Shown here piece after piece: positions 10,950-21,743 of a DNA stretch of 64,000 nt (positions within the stretch are counted from its first letter, which is position 1; each line of letters starts with the position of its first letter). The DNA lies in assembly GCA_028583605.1 (NCBI GenBank), contig CM053336.1, positions 22,677,004-22,741,003 on the forward strand, given 5' to 3'. Position numbers and translations under genes: made by a program. The stretch comes from Dastarcus helophoroides. Lineage: Eukaryota > Arthropoda > Insecta > Coleoptera > Bothrideridae. The notes beneath the pieces were generated by a model. That model searched no databases. It saw only the letters and a program-made list of their open reading frames with translations, and was not told the DNA's origin.

Positions 10950-11935
10950 GTTTCTAGAAATTTTAACCATTCTCTCGAAATTCAACTTTTTCTCGAAATT
11001 TTGTTCTTTTTTCTTAAAATAAGTGTTTTCCAAAAACAATGTAACAATTCAGAAGGATACAAATTATTATAAATATTGTATTTTAACAAAAATACAAGAT
11101 TTAAAAAAAATCGAAATAATTAAAAAATCTCGTAATTAAAACAATTATTTTTAAACAAGCAAAATAATTCAAAATAAAATATTCAAAATCGATATTTTGA
11201 AAAAAAGAAATCAATATTTGGGAAAAAGGCCAACATTTTTAGAAAAGTTAATCCATCCTAAAATTTTTTAACAAACCTTTAAATCTCAACTTATATTTTT
11301 GAAAAAATGTAGCCTTTTAAGATGATCAATAATTTGTCCAAATTGAACTGAATTTTATGATTTTGAATTTAAAAGGTGACGGTATTATAAAATTTGCACA
11401 AGGGCAGCTGGATGGTTACCCGGGCGAGCCTGTCTCTGAGAATTTGTGGATTAATCTCAAATCTAAAGTCAAATTTCGAGGAAAAAAACAAAATTTCGGG
11501 ATTAACCTTTAAAATAAAACTTAAATTGTTAAAGTGGAAAATTCATTTTTAGTTGAAGACATAATTTTGGAAAAAATATAAATTTCGAAATGAATTTTGA
11601 GATAAATGTAGTTTTGAAAAAAATATTAATAAAAATTTTTTCTAAATCTCGAGAAAACTCCATGTTCGGGGCAAAACTTTAAACTAAACATTTCCAGAAA
11701 AGAAATAGAAATTTGTAGTTAGCCTTTTAATTTGCAGAAAACATAGTAAAAATTGATAGCATGTATTTTAAGAAAATGATAAAATTTTGAGAAAAAAATA
11801 TATAATGTATAAAAAAAGATTCTTGAAATTTTGTTAAAAAAATGGGCACTTGAAGATAAGAAGCGTTTTTAAAAAAATGTTAGGATTATTAAAAAAAAAA
11901 CCGAATTCGGATTAAAAGTAAAGAAAAGTCAAAAG
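10950..11935. other. AT-rich degenerate repeat sequence
   Basis: Mixed T-rich then A-rich low-complexity sequence. A non-AT island near 11,400-11,445 (GGGCAGCTGGATGGTTACCC) is of unknown origin. No gene is visible. Confidence 0.5.
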
Positions 11936-12340
11936 TGGTCATTTTAGATTTTAAACTGCCAACTTTCAGTGGCGGATTAAATCAACCAAACGCCTTAATT
12001 TTGAAATTTGGACTTTTTGGAAATCTAGTTGGTATAGTTAAACGTTGAATAATCAAATCCTTTTTTTCGAAATTTCTCCTTTAATGTTAAAATTCCAAAT
12101 TGTCTTGATAATTTTTATTTTATCAAAATTTGGCACTTGTTAAAATAAATTATGAGTTATGTGAAAATTAATCTTTTTTTTCCTAAATGTGGAGAACACT
12201 TTCAAAGTCTACTTTTTTCCCTGACATTTTGACTTTAATAAATTTTGATTTTTTTTTAGAAATTTCAACTTTTTTAAAAAATTGAAATAAAAATCTTGCC
12301 TTCTGAAACCAAGAAAGATTAAAAAACGCAACAAAGGCTG

Positions 12341-12384
12341 CTTTAACGCATTTTGACAACTAAGCTATCATCTTCAGAGAGATA
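12341..12384 (-). ncRNA. hammerhead-like motif, copy 1 (degraded)
   Basis: On the minus strand: CTCT, CTGAAGA (intact CUGANGA box), GATAGC-loop-GTTGTC (stem II with wobble pairing), then CAAAA in place of CGAAA, then TGCGTTAAAG. The altered GAAA box and poor stem I make cleavage unlikely. Confidence 0.35.
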
Positions 12385-12454
12385 ATGCATCTCTTTTAAA
12401 ATATAAATCTTGCCCCCTAAATCCAAGAAAGATTAAAAAACACAACAAAGGTTA

Positions 12455-12496
12455 CTCTAACGCGTTTCGACAGCCAAGCTATCATGTTCAGAGAGA
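12455..12496 (-). ncRNA. hammerhead-like motif, copy 2
   Basis: On the minus strand: CTCT, CTGAACA (one departure from CUGANGA), GATAGC-TTG-GCTGTC (a 6-bp stem II with one wobble), GAAA, CGCG, TT and AGAG, which pairs with CTCT as stem I. ACGCGT between the core boxes is self-complementary, so stem III could form between two molecules. Copies 1 and 2 together contain every core residue, though neither does alone. Confidence 0.38.
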
Positions 12497-12905
12497 TACT
12501 GTATCTCTTCCGGGGAAAAGATTTGTATTTCAATTCTTAAAGATAACCAAGGACCAGTCCGTTCCACCAAAATCAATTTTTTTTGACATACTCTTTCTCA
12601 ATTTTTGAAATTTAAACCTTTTCTCATAAAAAAGATAGGAAGCTCAAACATTTGAAAACTTTCATTTTAAAAATTTCCAGTTTGTTTGGAAATTTCTTCT
12701 GCTTTTTTTTCCAAATTGGCAACAAACCGAATTTTGTATTTGAAATTTAAACCTATTTTTTTTTAATTTAGGATTTTTCAGTTGAGTTTAAGAGAAAACT
12801 GTGAGAGGGTCTTTTGTCCAGGAGAATTCTTGTACATTGCACACATTAGTGTAACATTTTTCCCTCAGTCCTCCGATAGCTACGCTACTGAAATTTTGAA
12901 TATTT

Positions 12906-14890
12906 CCTAGAAATTTCGATCTTACTTGAAATTATTCTTCATGGCAGATACTTATTGGTCGGAAACATTAAGTCGATTAATTTTATTTAACCTTTCTGTG
13001 ACTCTATCTGGAAATAACTAAATTTTTAGTAATAAAAGTTGACAATATTCTGAAACATTTTTTTTAAATATGACTTCGTGATATCTCAAAATGTTGACAG
13101 TATTTAAAAAAAAATTCTTTCCAAATTCATTTTTCCTAATATTCGGTTTTTTCTCTGAACATTTTCTTTTTCTAAATTTATCTTCCAGAAATTTCAATTT
13201 GTTTTACAAAATTAGTTTTGTGATCGGTATTGGCTTGTCATGGAAATGTCATTTGAATTTGGTCTTTTTAAATCGGATTTTGTTCGGAACCGTAACATAA
13301 AGACGCGGACATATTCCTTTTAATAATTTTCAGCGCAACTCTTGGTTCGCCCAAGTAGACATCCACGTGTATTACAAAAAGGAACGCTGGAAGATATCCT
13401 ATTCCAACGAATGGAAGCATCACAGTGCAGCAGAAGATAGAACCCTTTGAGTGCTCGCGAGCAGAAGATAGAAGCCTTTGCCAAGCTCTCGAAATGCATT
13501 AGGAACCTGAAAATAATGAAAACGAGACCGTCAACCTTACGAATAAATGTAAGATAATTACGTGCCCCCTAGCTTTGGTGGTGTGAGGCTCCATAGTGAT
13601 GCTGCAGCTCTGTCCTTAATAATATCCGTATATCCAGGTTACTCCCTGGTGAAAAAAAAAACACAAAAACTCCAAAACATCTATAAGATTTTCGACGAAC
13701 ACACAAATCCGCAAAATGTGTCTAGTTAGTATTAAATAAATAAGACGTTTGCGGTTGTGGTTCATTTTTTTTTAGTAATCGCAGTGTAGGGTTCACCTAC
13801 AATTCTTAGCTTGAGATTTAACTTCAATCAACTGTTATAACCAAAGGTTTTTTGCCACCGTTGTATGCACGCCACTGTCAAATGATATCATCACTGGGAA
13901 TGTTTTTTTTACTTGTTGTCTTTGTCTTTTTCTTTTTGTAGCTGTATTTGTCAAGAGCAAACATTTGTTAGTCTGCTGTTGTTAATTTAAGTTATCTCGC
14001 TTAAGAAGATTCAGTAAAATATAATAAAGTGAATAACATCCAAGAGATCTTTTGCACAGTCAAACCGAATCAAAACAAATGCCTTGTAAACAAATAAGAA
14101 ACCCCTGTGTTTGGAATTACAACTTGTTTTTTCTTTTGAGTCGCAAAATGTAAAAAAACATCGTTTTTGTAATAATCCTTATTATTTTAAAAGCAAATAA
14201 CGAGTAGTATGTGCTGAGAAGCGAAGGTTATCAGATTACACAAAAAATTACCATTGTTCTATGTATGAGATATATTGAAAAACTATTTATTTAGCGATTT
14301 CATGTACTTATTAGAGTACATAATGACATTTGAAATACCCGAGCACGAGCAAATCCGTCGGGCGACAAATAGTTATGCAATGTTAGTGCATGTTATAACA
14401 AAAAATCACTAAAAATGATTGCAGACAGAAGCGTTCCTAAATGTTCAGCTGCGTACGTGTGTGTGTGCAGTATAATTTTGCAGCCATAAATTGTTTTGTT
14501 CTGATTAAGACGTAGGTAGGGCCGTAACCAAGAATCTTACAGAAGCTGCAAATTTACGTAAAAAAATTCTCGAAAAAAGAAATAGAAAATGCAAACTTTA
14601 AAATGTGAGAAAAAAGTCCAAATTTCCAAATAACCCAAAGTTTACATAAATTTTAAAGAATCGAAATTTTCTACAACAGACATAGGGCCAAAATTTCCTG
14701 CAAACGACGAAATTTTGAATTGTTAGCGAACAACTAGAAAAAAATCGAAACCGAAATTTTGTTTAAAAAATCCGAGAGTTTATATTAAAATACAAGTTAT
14801 TTTAAGCCTTTGAGTTTACAGGTCGAAATTTGTTACAAAAATGAAAATGACAATTTTGAAAGGAAAGTGGTAATTTAAAAAACAAACCGA
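12906..14890. other. intergenic sequence, unassigned repeats
   Basis: No conserved protein-coding exon is seen. A higher-GC island at about 13,290-13,660 has no recognisable product. A short GT run (CGTGTGTGTGTG, 14,456-14,467) and a small hairpin ATGTACT/AGTACAT near 14,302-14,322 are present. Confidence 0.45.
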
Positions 14891-14899
14891 TTTTATAAC

Positions 14900-15175
14900 A
14901 GATAGCGATACACAAAGCAAGATTCCTTGACTTGCTATCTAACTTGTCTTGTCTTGCTGAGCAAGTTGTTTTACTTCTTGTCTTGCCAATTTCTTGTCGG
15001 TTTGATTCTTTTCTTGTTAGCAAGAGTGTTACTTGTTCTTGTTCTTGCTCGCTTGTTTGTTTTGCGCATGAGCAAGAACAAAACAGATTCAGAATTAATT
15101 GCGACACGATTAGTTTAAAAAGTACATCATGTATAAAAGATGTAAAGACAATATAAAACGATAAATTGGAGATGT
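14900..15175 (+). repeat. CTTGT-rich dispersed repeat, copy 1
   Basis: Begins GATACACAAAGCAAGATT and runs through iterated TCTTGTCTTGCT and TTGTTCTTGCTCG motifs. It then ends with a non-repetitive tail (GAGCAAGAACAAAACAG, ATTGCGACACGATTAGTTTA, ACATCATGTATAAAAGATG). The same order of blocks occurs at 32,210-32,455, so this is a defined dispersed family and not plain simple sequence. Confidence 0.7.
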
Positions 15176-15282
15176 GGGTTCTCAAAAGGAAACCTAAAAT
15201 TTATTTTAAAAAATTGAAATTTACCTAAATGAATATCGAAATTTCGGAAAAAAATGAAATGAAAAAATAATCTTTGTTAAAA

Positions 15283-15515
15283 ATTGAAATACAAATCTTG
15301 TTCCCTGAAACCAAGAAAGATTAAAAATCACAACAAAGGTGGCTCTAACGCCTTTCAATAGCCAAACTATTATTTTCAGAGAGAAAATGATAGCTTGGCT
15401 ATCGAAATGCGTTAGAGCAACCTTTGTTGAATTTTTTATTCTTTCTTGGTTTCAGGGGACAAGATTTGTATTTTAATTTTTCACGATAACCAAGGACCAG
15501 CCCGTTTTACCAAAA
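15283..15515. repeat. palindromic pair of Penelope 3' ends
   Basis: A minus-oriented copy (15,283-about 15,382) meets a plus-oriented copy (about 15,383-15,515) head to head. Both contain the CTTTCTTGGTTTCAGGG and GTTAGAGC(C/A)ACCTTTGTTG blocks. The junction lies in the AGAGAG stem I stretch of the hammerhead-like region; the + arm retains GATAGC-TTG-GCTATC, GAAA and TGCGTTAGAG. Confidence 0.65.
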
Positions 15516-17550
15516 TCTTTGTTAGGTTTAACTTTTAAATTTAGACCAAAAATTTCGAGAAAAAAGGTTCATATTTAAAACATTGTTTTAGTAATAATTT
15601 CCCAAAAGCCCAAATTTCAAAATTTCTGTGTAAATTTAAAATTCTACTTTTACAACCAAAATTTTCGACTTTTCAATAAAATCTTAGTATTTTTTTTATA
15701 AAGATTTGAAAAATTACAAATCGCAAGAAAAAACTTAACATTTTATTTGGACATTGAGAACTTTTTTTGGACTTTTGAATTTTTTAAAATTTGATGAATA
15801 AATTAAAAGTTTTCATGCAAGTAGAATACAACCTAGACTGCAAATTCATGCAGCCCTCTAGGCGTGTATAGTGAAATCATAGGTAGCTGAACTCTACCAA
15901 CAGTTGAAACACCGCAATCTAGCGAAGCGGTTGCTCTCTAGAAAAGTTCCCAGAAGACAAGGATTCTAAGGCATTAGAATCCTTGTGGGGTGACGGTAGT
16001 ACTGACAAGGAAAGTACCCGAGGTGTACCCCACTGACTTTTTTCATGTTGTGATATGTTATAGTACATAACAAAATATTGGACACGTATTTTTTTTTAGA
16101 TGCTAACTCGGCGATTTAAGTGGTGAAACCACCCCTTAAAGTTAACCCCAAAAAACAGTTTTTCTTTAATAACTCAAGAATTAATTAGAATTTTTTGATG
16201 AAACAAAGGCTCTGTTATTTCTCATAAAAAAGCGCTCCTAAAAACATATTGGTTATGTTAAAAAGTTGCAACTCCTAATTTTTATGGGGGTGAGTTTGAA
16301 TTGTTTTCTTATATATCAACTTTTGAACAACTGAATTTTATCAAATTTAACAGTTTTATTAAGAACGCTAAAAAATAAAATCAACCTGTCTTGGGGTATT
16401 GCCTCTGAGTTATTAAGGAAAAAAAAATAACCATCGATCAATATTACTAAATTGATTGACTTTCTTTACATAATGGCTTTGAACTCTGAACATTGAACAT
16501 GGGGTCTCACTGACCCCGTCAGAGTTTTGAATAGGTATAGCTTATCTAAACCAGATCGAATACACAACTTTTTTTTACACCAGTCTTCGATGACTAAAAT
16601 CTACTGAGACTCTGGGGCGCAGACGGCTACGAGATGTATTGATTCTCAAAAATCACAGAACCCAAGAGGTTGTCCACAATTAAAGCTTAAAAATGAAGAA
16701 ATATATTTTAGAATTTTTAAATTAAACTTGAAATTTCCAGAGAAAAATCAAAATTTCCATATTAACGTCAGAAAAAATTAAAATCGACAGTTTAAATCTT
16801 TTAACTTTTCGGGGTAAAAATAAAGCAACTTAATTTAAAAGCCGATTTTCCATACTTACAAGGCTACAGCCCTTCAGGAACGAACTTATCTGGTTTTGGA
16901 AATTTCGACTTTTTTCTCAAAATTTCGAGTTTATCGACTTAGTTCTTAAAGTCGAAATTAGAAAACATTATAAATTGGTATCTTAAATTTAAAACGAAAA
17001 GTTCTAATTTATAAATAAAAACCAAAACGTTTCTAAAAAAGTTGGGAATATTTCTGAAACTTTCAGTTTTTTCTTTCGAATACCCAAATTTAAACTTTAA
17101 AGACGTTGGATATATGGGTTTCATCTAAAAGTTTTAATGTTGTCCTTGAAATATCGACTTTAATCACAAAATAGTAAATTTAGTGTTGAAATGTAAAAAA
17201 ACATACTAATACTACTTTTAAAGTTGAAATTCAGAGTAATGTGAAATTTAAAAAAAGATTCGAAATTGTGAAATAATGAAAGAAACATTTTCTACAAATT
17301 CGCTTTTTTCAAACTTTTTGCTTTCTTCTCCAAACTTTTCACCAAAGTAAATTGTTGGGACAATATCCAATAATTTAGATCTTAAGTTCGAAACTCCGAC
17401 CTTTTCTCAAAACTGCTAGTTTTAATTAAAAAAAGTAATAGTAAAATGGTTTAAATTTCATATTTTCTAAAAGAAATCGAAATTTTTAATAAAAAATGCT
17501 TGCTGATGGGGACATCAGCTTTCATATTTGCGAACGGCAGGCCAATGGTT
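15516..17550. other. AT-rich intergenic sequence with minor structured islands
   Basis: Mostly A/T-rich repeat sequence. A more complex island at 15,830-16,030 contains a strong hairpin (15,958-15,985). Around 16,100-16,560 is another repeat-like island with a GTGGTGAAACCAC mini-hairpin. No gene is visible. Confidence 0.5.
15958..15985. repeat. perfect 12-bp stem hairpin with GGCA loop
   Basis: CAAGGATTCTAA, loop GGCA, then the exact complement TTAGAATCCTTG, followed by GTGGGGTGACGGTAGTACTG. The 14-mer TGACGGTAGTACTG reappears inverted at about 35,908-35,921, inside the second RTE-type LINE, so this island is part of a dispersed element of unknown type. Confidence 0.6.
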
Positions 17551-17554
17551 TATG

Positions 17555-19085
17555 TAAAAATTGAAATACAAAAATTGTCCCCTGAAACCAAGAAAGATTA
17601 AAAAACACAATAAAGGTTGCTCTAATATAATATACTAACACCTAATCCTAAAAATTACCCTTATATACTAAGAATATTCACCTGGTGCATGATCGAGCGC
17701 ATCCGAACGCGCATGCGCATCTAATCAAACACGTCATAGTGTCACAATTTCTTATCTATCTACTTTAACTATTTTTAACAGAGATGAGTGGCCTAAAGGC
17801 CCAATGCAACCATTCATAAGGTTGCCTCCAGCCTTATGGATGGCTAAGCTTTCACATGCATTTAACATATAATTGTTATTTACTCCTCTTAACAATTTAA
17901 TATTATTATCTATCCTATGATCTAATTCAAACGCATGTCGAGCCACGCTTGACTTCTCAGTTCTTCCGTACCTCCAACGAGCCAAGTGCTCCTTCAGTCG
18001 GATTTTAAGAGATCGTCTAGTTTGCCCGACATACGTTTGAGGACAATCTTTACATGAAATTTGGTAAATACCGGACTTGTCCGTTTGCTCTACTTTATCC
18101 TTCAAAGTACCCAAAAGCGAATTTAATTTGCCGTTAGAACTATAAACAAGCCGAAAGCCCCGTTTTCGTAAAATTCCACCTAAACTATGCGTAAGCGAGG
18201 GTTCAAATGGAAGTAAGACGAAGTTAAAGTTTTTGTTTTCATCAGCTCGGAAAGTTGTGGTATTCACCAATTGACATCTAAATTTTTTCTTATTAATAAT
18301 TTTATAAATAATATTTGGATCGAACCCATTAATTTCAGCTATAGCTTTAATTGTCTTCAACTCTTTTCCGAATCTTTCCCTATTAAGAGGAAGACGTCAA
18401 GTTATAATCTATTTTTATTCCTAATAACTAAAGTGTCTAAAATGGTAACGCTGCTTCTTTCTCTAACTTTACAGTGAATTTAACAGTTGGAAAATGTGAA
18501 TTTAATACATCAATGAAATCATCTAAATTTTGATTTTTTGTGTCAAAAATAGCAAAAATGTCATCTACATATCTAACCCATACCCTAGGAAACAAACTAC
18601 ATTCATTTTTAAGACGATTTTCAAAAACACTCATGAAGAGCTCAGCCATGAAAGGTGACAAAGGATTTTCCATGGCTGTGCCCTCAAGTTGTTCATAAAA
18701 TTCGTTATTAATTTGAAAACAATTTTGATCCATACACATTTTCGTTAATAAAATATATTCGTCAATAATTTAACCTGAAAGGTTATTAGATTCCAGCAGA
18801 TTTCGAAGGTATAATAAGGTTTGAAGTATGGATACACTTGGAAAGAGGAAAGAAACATTAAAAGAAACCAACATTTCACCCTCAAATAACTCTTCATTCT
18901 GAATTTTCTGCACAAACTCTTGGAAATTCTTAACTGACAAAGTGAGTTGTTGGAATTTTAATTTGCTGAATTCTTTTATTAGCCATTTTGATGTTATAGG
19001 TCGGTGCTCCAATAGCTGACACAATTGGTCTCACCGGCTTTCCTGGTTTATGAATTTTTGGCAGACATGTTTCTAACCCCACTGT
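17555..19085 (-). mobile_element. Penelope-like element, copy 1 (5' truncated)
   Basis: Minus-strand PLE: coding remnants from 19,085 down to 17,752, then a 3' UTR to about 17,555 ending in the CTTTCTTGGTTTCAGGGGAC block. The 3' UTR (about 17,570-17,770) is inverted-homologous to 28,870-29,090 of copy 2 (shared GAATTGTGACACTA, GCGCGTTCGGATGC and GATCATGCAC...GTGAATATTCT). The 5' part ends where a foldback element is inserted (19,098). Confidence 0.8.
17752..19085 (-). pseudogene. Penelope reverse transcriptase-GIY-YIG endonuclease, broken
   Basis: In order on the minus strand: CLPKIHKPGKPVRPIVS (RT entry block, about 19,020-19,070); a degraded RT block with SFNVSFLFPSVSI (normally a D-V-S-L-F-T-x-V-P motif); EGTAMENPLSPFMAELFM and VRYVDDIFAIF (the catalytic YVDD), 18,437-18,739; then 17,752-18,360, about 200 residues with a GIY-YIG nuclease domain (GIYQISC...TYVGQTRR, with RLKEH). 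Frameshifts separate the pieces, and the N-terminal part is missing. The RT plus C-terminal GIY-YIG order is diagnostic of EN(+) Penelope-like elements, which encode a single protein used for target-primed reverse transcription. Not functional as it stands. Confidence 0.85.
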
Positions 19086-19097
19086 ACCTAAATTATA

Positions 19098-20683
19098 CCG
19101 GGTGTTTTTTTTTAGTTGGGAGGTTACCTTTATATGGAGTACTACTTAATATAAAGGCAAACTGATTTTGTTTATGGGGCTAATCGGAGCTAAACTGTCT
19201 TCTAAAAACATTTTCAACTTCTCCCCACTACCGTTTATACCGCAAGTAGACATCAACTTTCTTATTTTAAATAACAACCCCCAAATTTTATACTTTATTT
19301 AGATTTTACATAAAAAAATAAGGTGAGTTTATGTATACATGTTTATTGCTCCCTTTGATAGTTTTAAAGATATTTCAATTTTTCGAAAAAAAATGACCAA
19401 AAAGAGGGTTATTTTGATTCTTTGTATCTTTTTTATTATTTGTAGTAAAAACATGAAATTTGAGTTGAAGTCACGAAATATTATAAAGACTATAACTACG
19501 TAATCAGGTTTTACATTTATTATACAGAGTGATGGAAATTTTATAATCTTTGCTGTTTTTGTTTTATTCAGAAAAACTCTGTTTTTTTAAATAGGAACTA
19601 TATGTTTTTTATTCATTTTTGACTTCTTCACATAAAAAAAAGAAAAAAGTTATATTACTTATTTTTTAAAATTTTGTGCCGTTACAGAGGTATCTTACAT
19701 AAATCTCAAAATAAAAAAAATCAAACATGTCTTTTTTGTTCAAGTAGGAAATTAATTGTAGGCAATAAAAGCTTAAAGAATTAATCATAATAAGTAATAG
19801 GAAAAAAAATAATTGACAAAAAATTTACATCAAGAACAACAAGGACGATCTTCTGTTTCAATACATTTAAAGGTATAGTTTAAGATTTCGAATTGAGTAA
19901 CGTTTTTAAGCACATCCGATTGTTCCTAGCAATATGCTTGTCATGCAGTAGTCGTAAAAAAATTACTAAAAAATTTCCATTTCGATTTTCATTATAAAAT
20001 TTAACGCTTACAAATCCTGAGTTCTAATTTAACAGCATAACAGTTAAAGGACGAATTTTCTTGAACATTTGTTGTTGATTTTCATTACTCCAAAAATGAA
20101 AAGTCTGTTTAACAAACCATTTTTACGAAACTTAGATTCGTGGCTCCCTAAACATTTTTCAATAAGTATTCTAACAATTAGTCAAAAATTTATTCGTCTT
20201 GTAAGATTATCTTTCAAATGTTATTTAGCCTACAATTTTTAGGCCTTGTGGTTATGTTTTATTTTTGAAAATTTTGTTTTCTTCCAAGTTGCTATTAGAG
20301 AAAAAAAAGATATATTTTTCTTTTTTATTTTGAATTATATCTCTGTAACGCTGCAGAATTTTAAAAAATTAGTCATATACCTCTTTTCTTCTTTTTATGT
20401 GAAGACTCCAAAAATGATTAAAAAACATATAGTTCCTATTTAAAAAAACAGAGTTTTTTTGAATAAAACAAAAACAATAAAGATCATAAAATGTTTATCA
20501 CCCTGTGTATTAAATGTAAAACTTGATTACGTTATTATAGTCTCCATAATATTCCATGATCTCAGCCCAAAATATTGAGAAGGTAGTTTAGCTCCGATTA
20601 GCCCCATCGACAAAATCAGTTTGCCTTTATAATAAGTGATACTTCATATAAAGGTAACCTCCCAACTAAAAAAAAACACCCGG
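19098..20683. mobile_element. foldback element 1 (long inverted repeats, TA target)
   Basis: Starts CCGGGTG and ends CACCCGG, flanked by TA on both sides (19,096-19,097 and 20,684-20,685). The two arms match over several hundred bases: AGTTGGGAGGTTACCTTTATAT, CAAACTGATTTTGT...GGGGCTAATCGGAGCTAAACT and AGGAACTATATGTTTTTTA, continuing inward to about 19,750 and 20,235. No transposase is encoded. TA duplication and the non-coding palindrome point to a non-autonomous Tc1/mariner-like element. It sits directly at the 5' break of PLE copy 1. Confidence 0.78.
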
Positions 20684-20704
20684 TATTGTCTGCCAAAAAT
20701 TCAT

Positions 20705-21661
20705 TATTGAAGTTTTAATTAACTAGTCTTATTTATCATATTTACTGAGTCATGTGTAATAATAAAATTAATTAAATCTTTTCGACTCAACATGAGTCTA
20801 AAAGGAAAGTGTAGTTTTGGAATGATGGGAAAAATCAAAATTTCAAAAAAACTCGGACTTTGTCGAAAAATTTCCAATTTTTCTTTAGATATCATCTCGA
20901 AAAAATCATTGACATCTCGGAAATAAAGTAAAAAATTCTAGAAATAGTTGAAATTTGAGTTTGTAAACGTACTTTTAAAAAAAAAGTAAAAGAAGTGTAA
21001 ATTGGTATAAACCCACAATTTTGAGTAAAAGTAGAAATTCTCAAAGAAACTAATTTGCATTATTTCTTCTTTAAAAACCAAGTCTATAATTAAGATCTTA
21101 TGAAGAAGCAAAAACTGAATCTGTATACCCTTGGAATTATAAAGAAAATTGTTGAAATTCTGATATTTCAATTTGTAAAAAAATTGCGGTAAAACTTTTA
21201 AATAACGAGATCCAGGTTGAAATTTCGAGTTTATAATCCAAATAAAGACAAAAGAGTGAAAACTTAATCTGCAAATTTGGATAAAAATGTATAGGTTTTA
21301 AAAAATCTGTAAGCAAAAAAACTTTTCTAGAATTATTTTTAAAAAGTTGACATCCAAATTTTCATCTTAATGAGATTAATATTAAAGCAGAGCTGTAACC
21401 AGCTAATAACCTCACAGTCTTTCTCTCTTTGAAAAGAAATTTAAAATATAAATGCAATCAATTATTCAAAATTTGGAAAAAAGTTATAATTACGAAATTA
21501 AAACCTACATTATAAAAAATTCGAGGAATAAAACTGGAAGTTCTTAAGCATAGCCGAAATTTCAAGAAAGAAAAAAAATTGAAACAAAAGTTCAGTCCTC
21601 AGCAAGAAATTTCCAGTTTAAAATCGACATTTTTGAGAAATAAAAAATAAAAATATACCTA
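20705..21661. other. A-rich degenerate repeat sequence
   Basis: Low-complexity A-rich sequence of the window-wide AAATTTCGA type. No gene is visible. Confidence 0.5.
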
Positions 21662-21743
21662 TACAGGGTGTCAGAAAGAAAGGACCAACGCTAAACTGGA
21701 AATATTAGACAGGAAAATATTGCAATTGAGCTCAACATGCCTC

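Larger units (their letters stand above)
12285..12590 (-). mobile_element. Penelope 3'-end fragments, tandem, with hammerhead-like cores
   Basis: Two direct copies of a roughly 114-bp unit (AAGAAAGATT at 12,311 and 12,425). They read on the minus strand as a hammerhead-like core, then GAGCAACCTTTGTTGTG, TTTTTAATCTTTCTTGG and TTTCAGGGG, the same 3' UTR sequence that follows the Penelope coding regions at 17.6 and 29.0 kb. A + oriented end (AGATTTGTATTTCAATT...AACCAAGGACCAGTCCGTTCCACC) closes the insert. It interrupts dispersed repeat copy A. Confidence 0.65.
11936..12905. repeat. dispersed repeat family, copy A (interrupted)
   Basis: Shares ordered blocks in the same orientation with 54,290-54,930: AAACT(G/A)(C/T)CAACTT(T/C)CAGTGGCGGA near 11,956; TTTTTGGAAATCT near 12,017; AAATTGGCAACAAACC near 12,714; and a closing block with AGGGTCTTTTGTCCAGGA. 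Copy A is split by the Penelope 3'-end insertion at 12,285-12,590. The boundaries are approximate and the family is not identified. Confidence 0.6.

Noticed and set aside
14802..15185. 127-residue minus-strand frame and overlapping Leu/Val-rich frames
   Set aside because: Produced by the CTTGT minisatellite; the low-complexity translation does not resemble a protein family.
12285..15515. Possible CRISPR-like array from regularly spaced repeats
   Set aside because: Eukaryotic context, only two tandem units, no unique spacers and no cas genes; these are Penelope 3'-end repeats.
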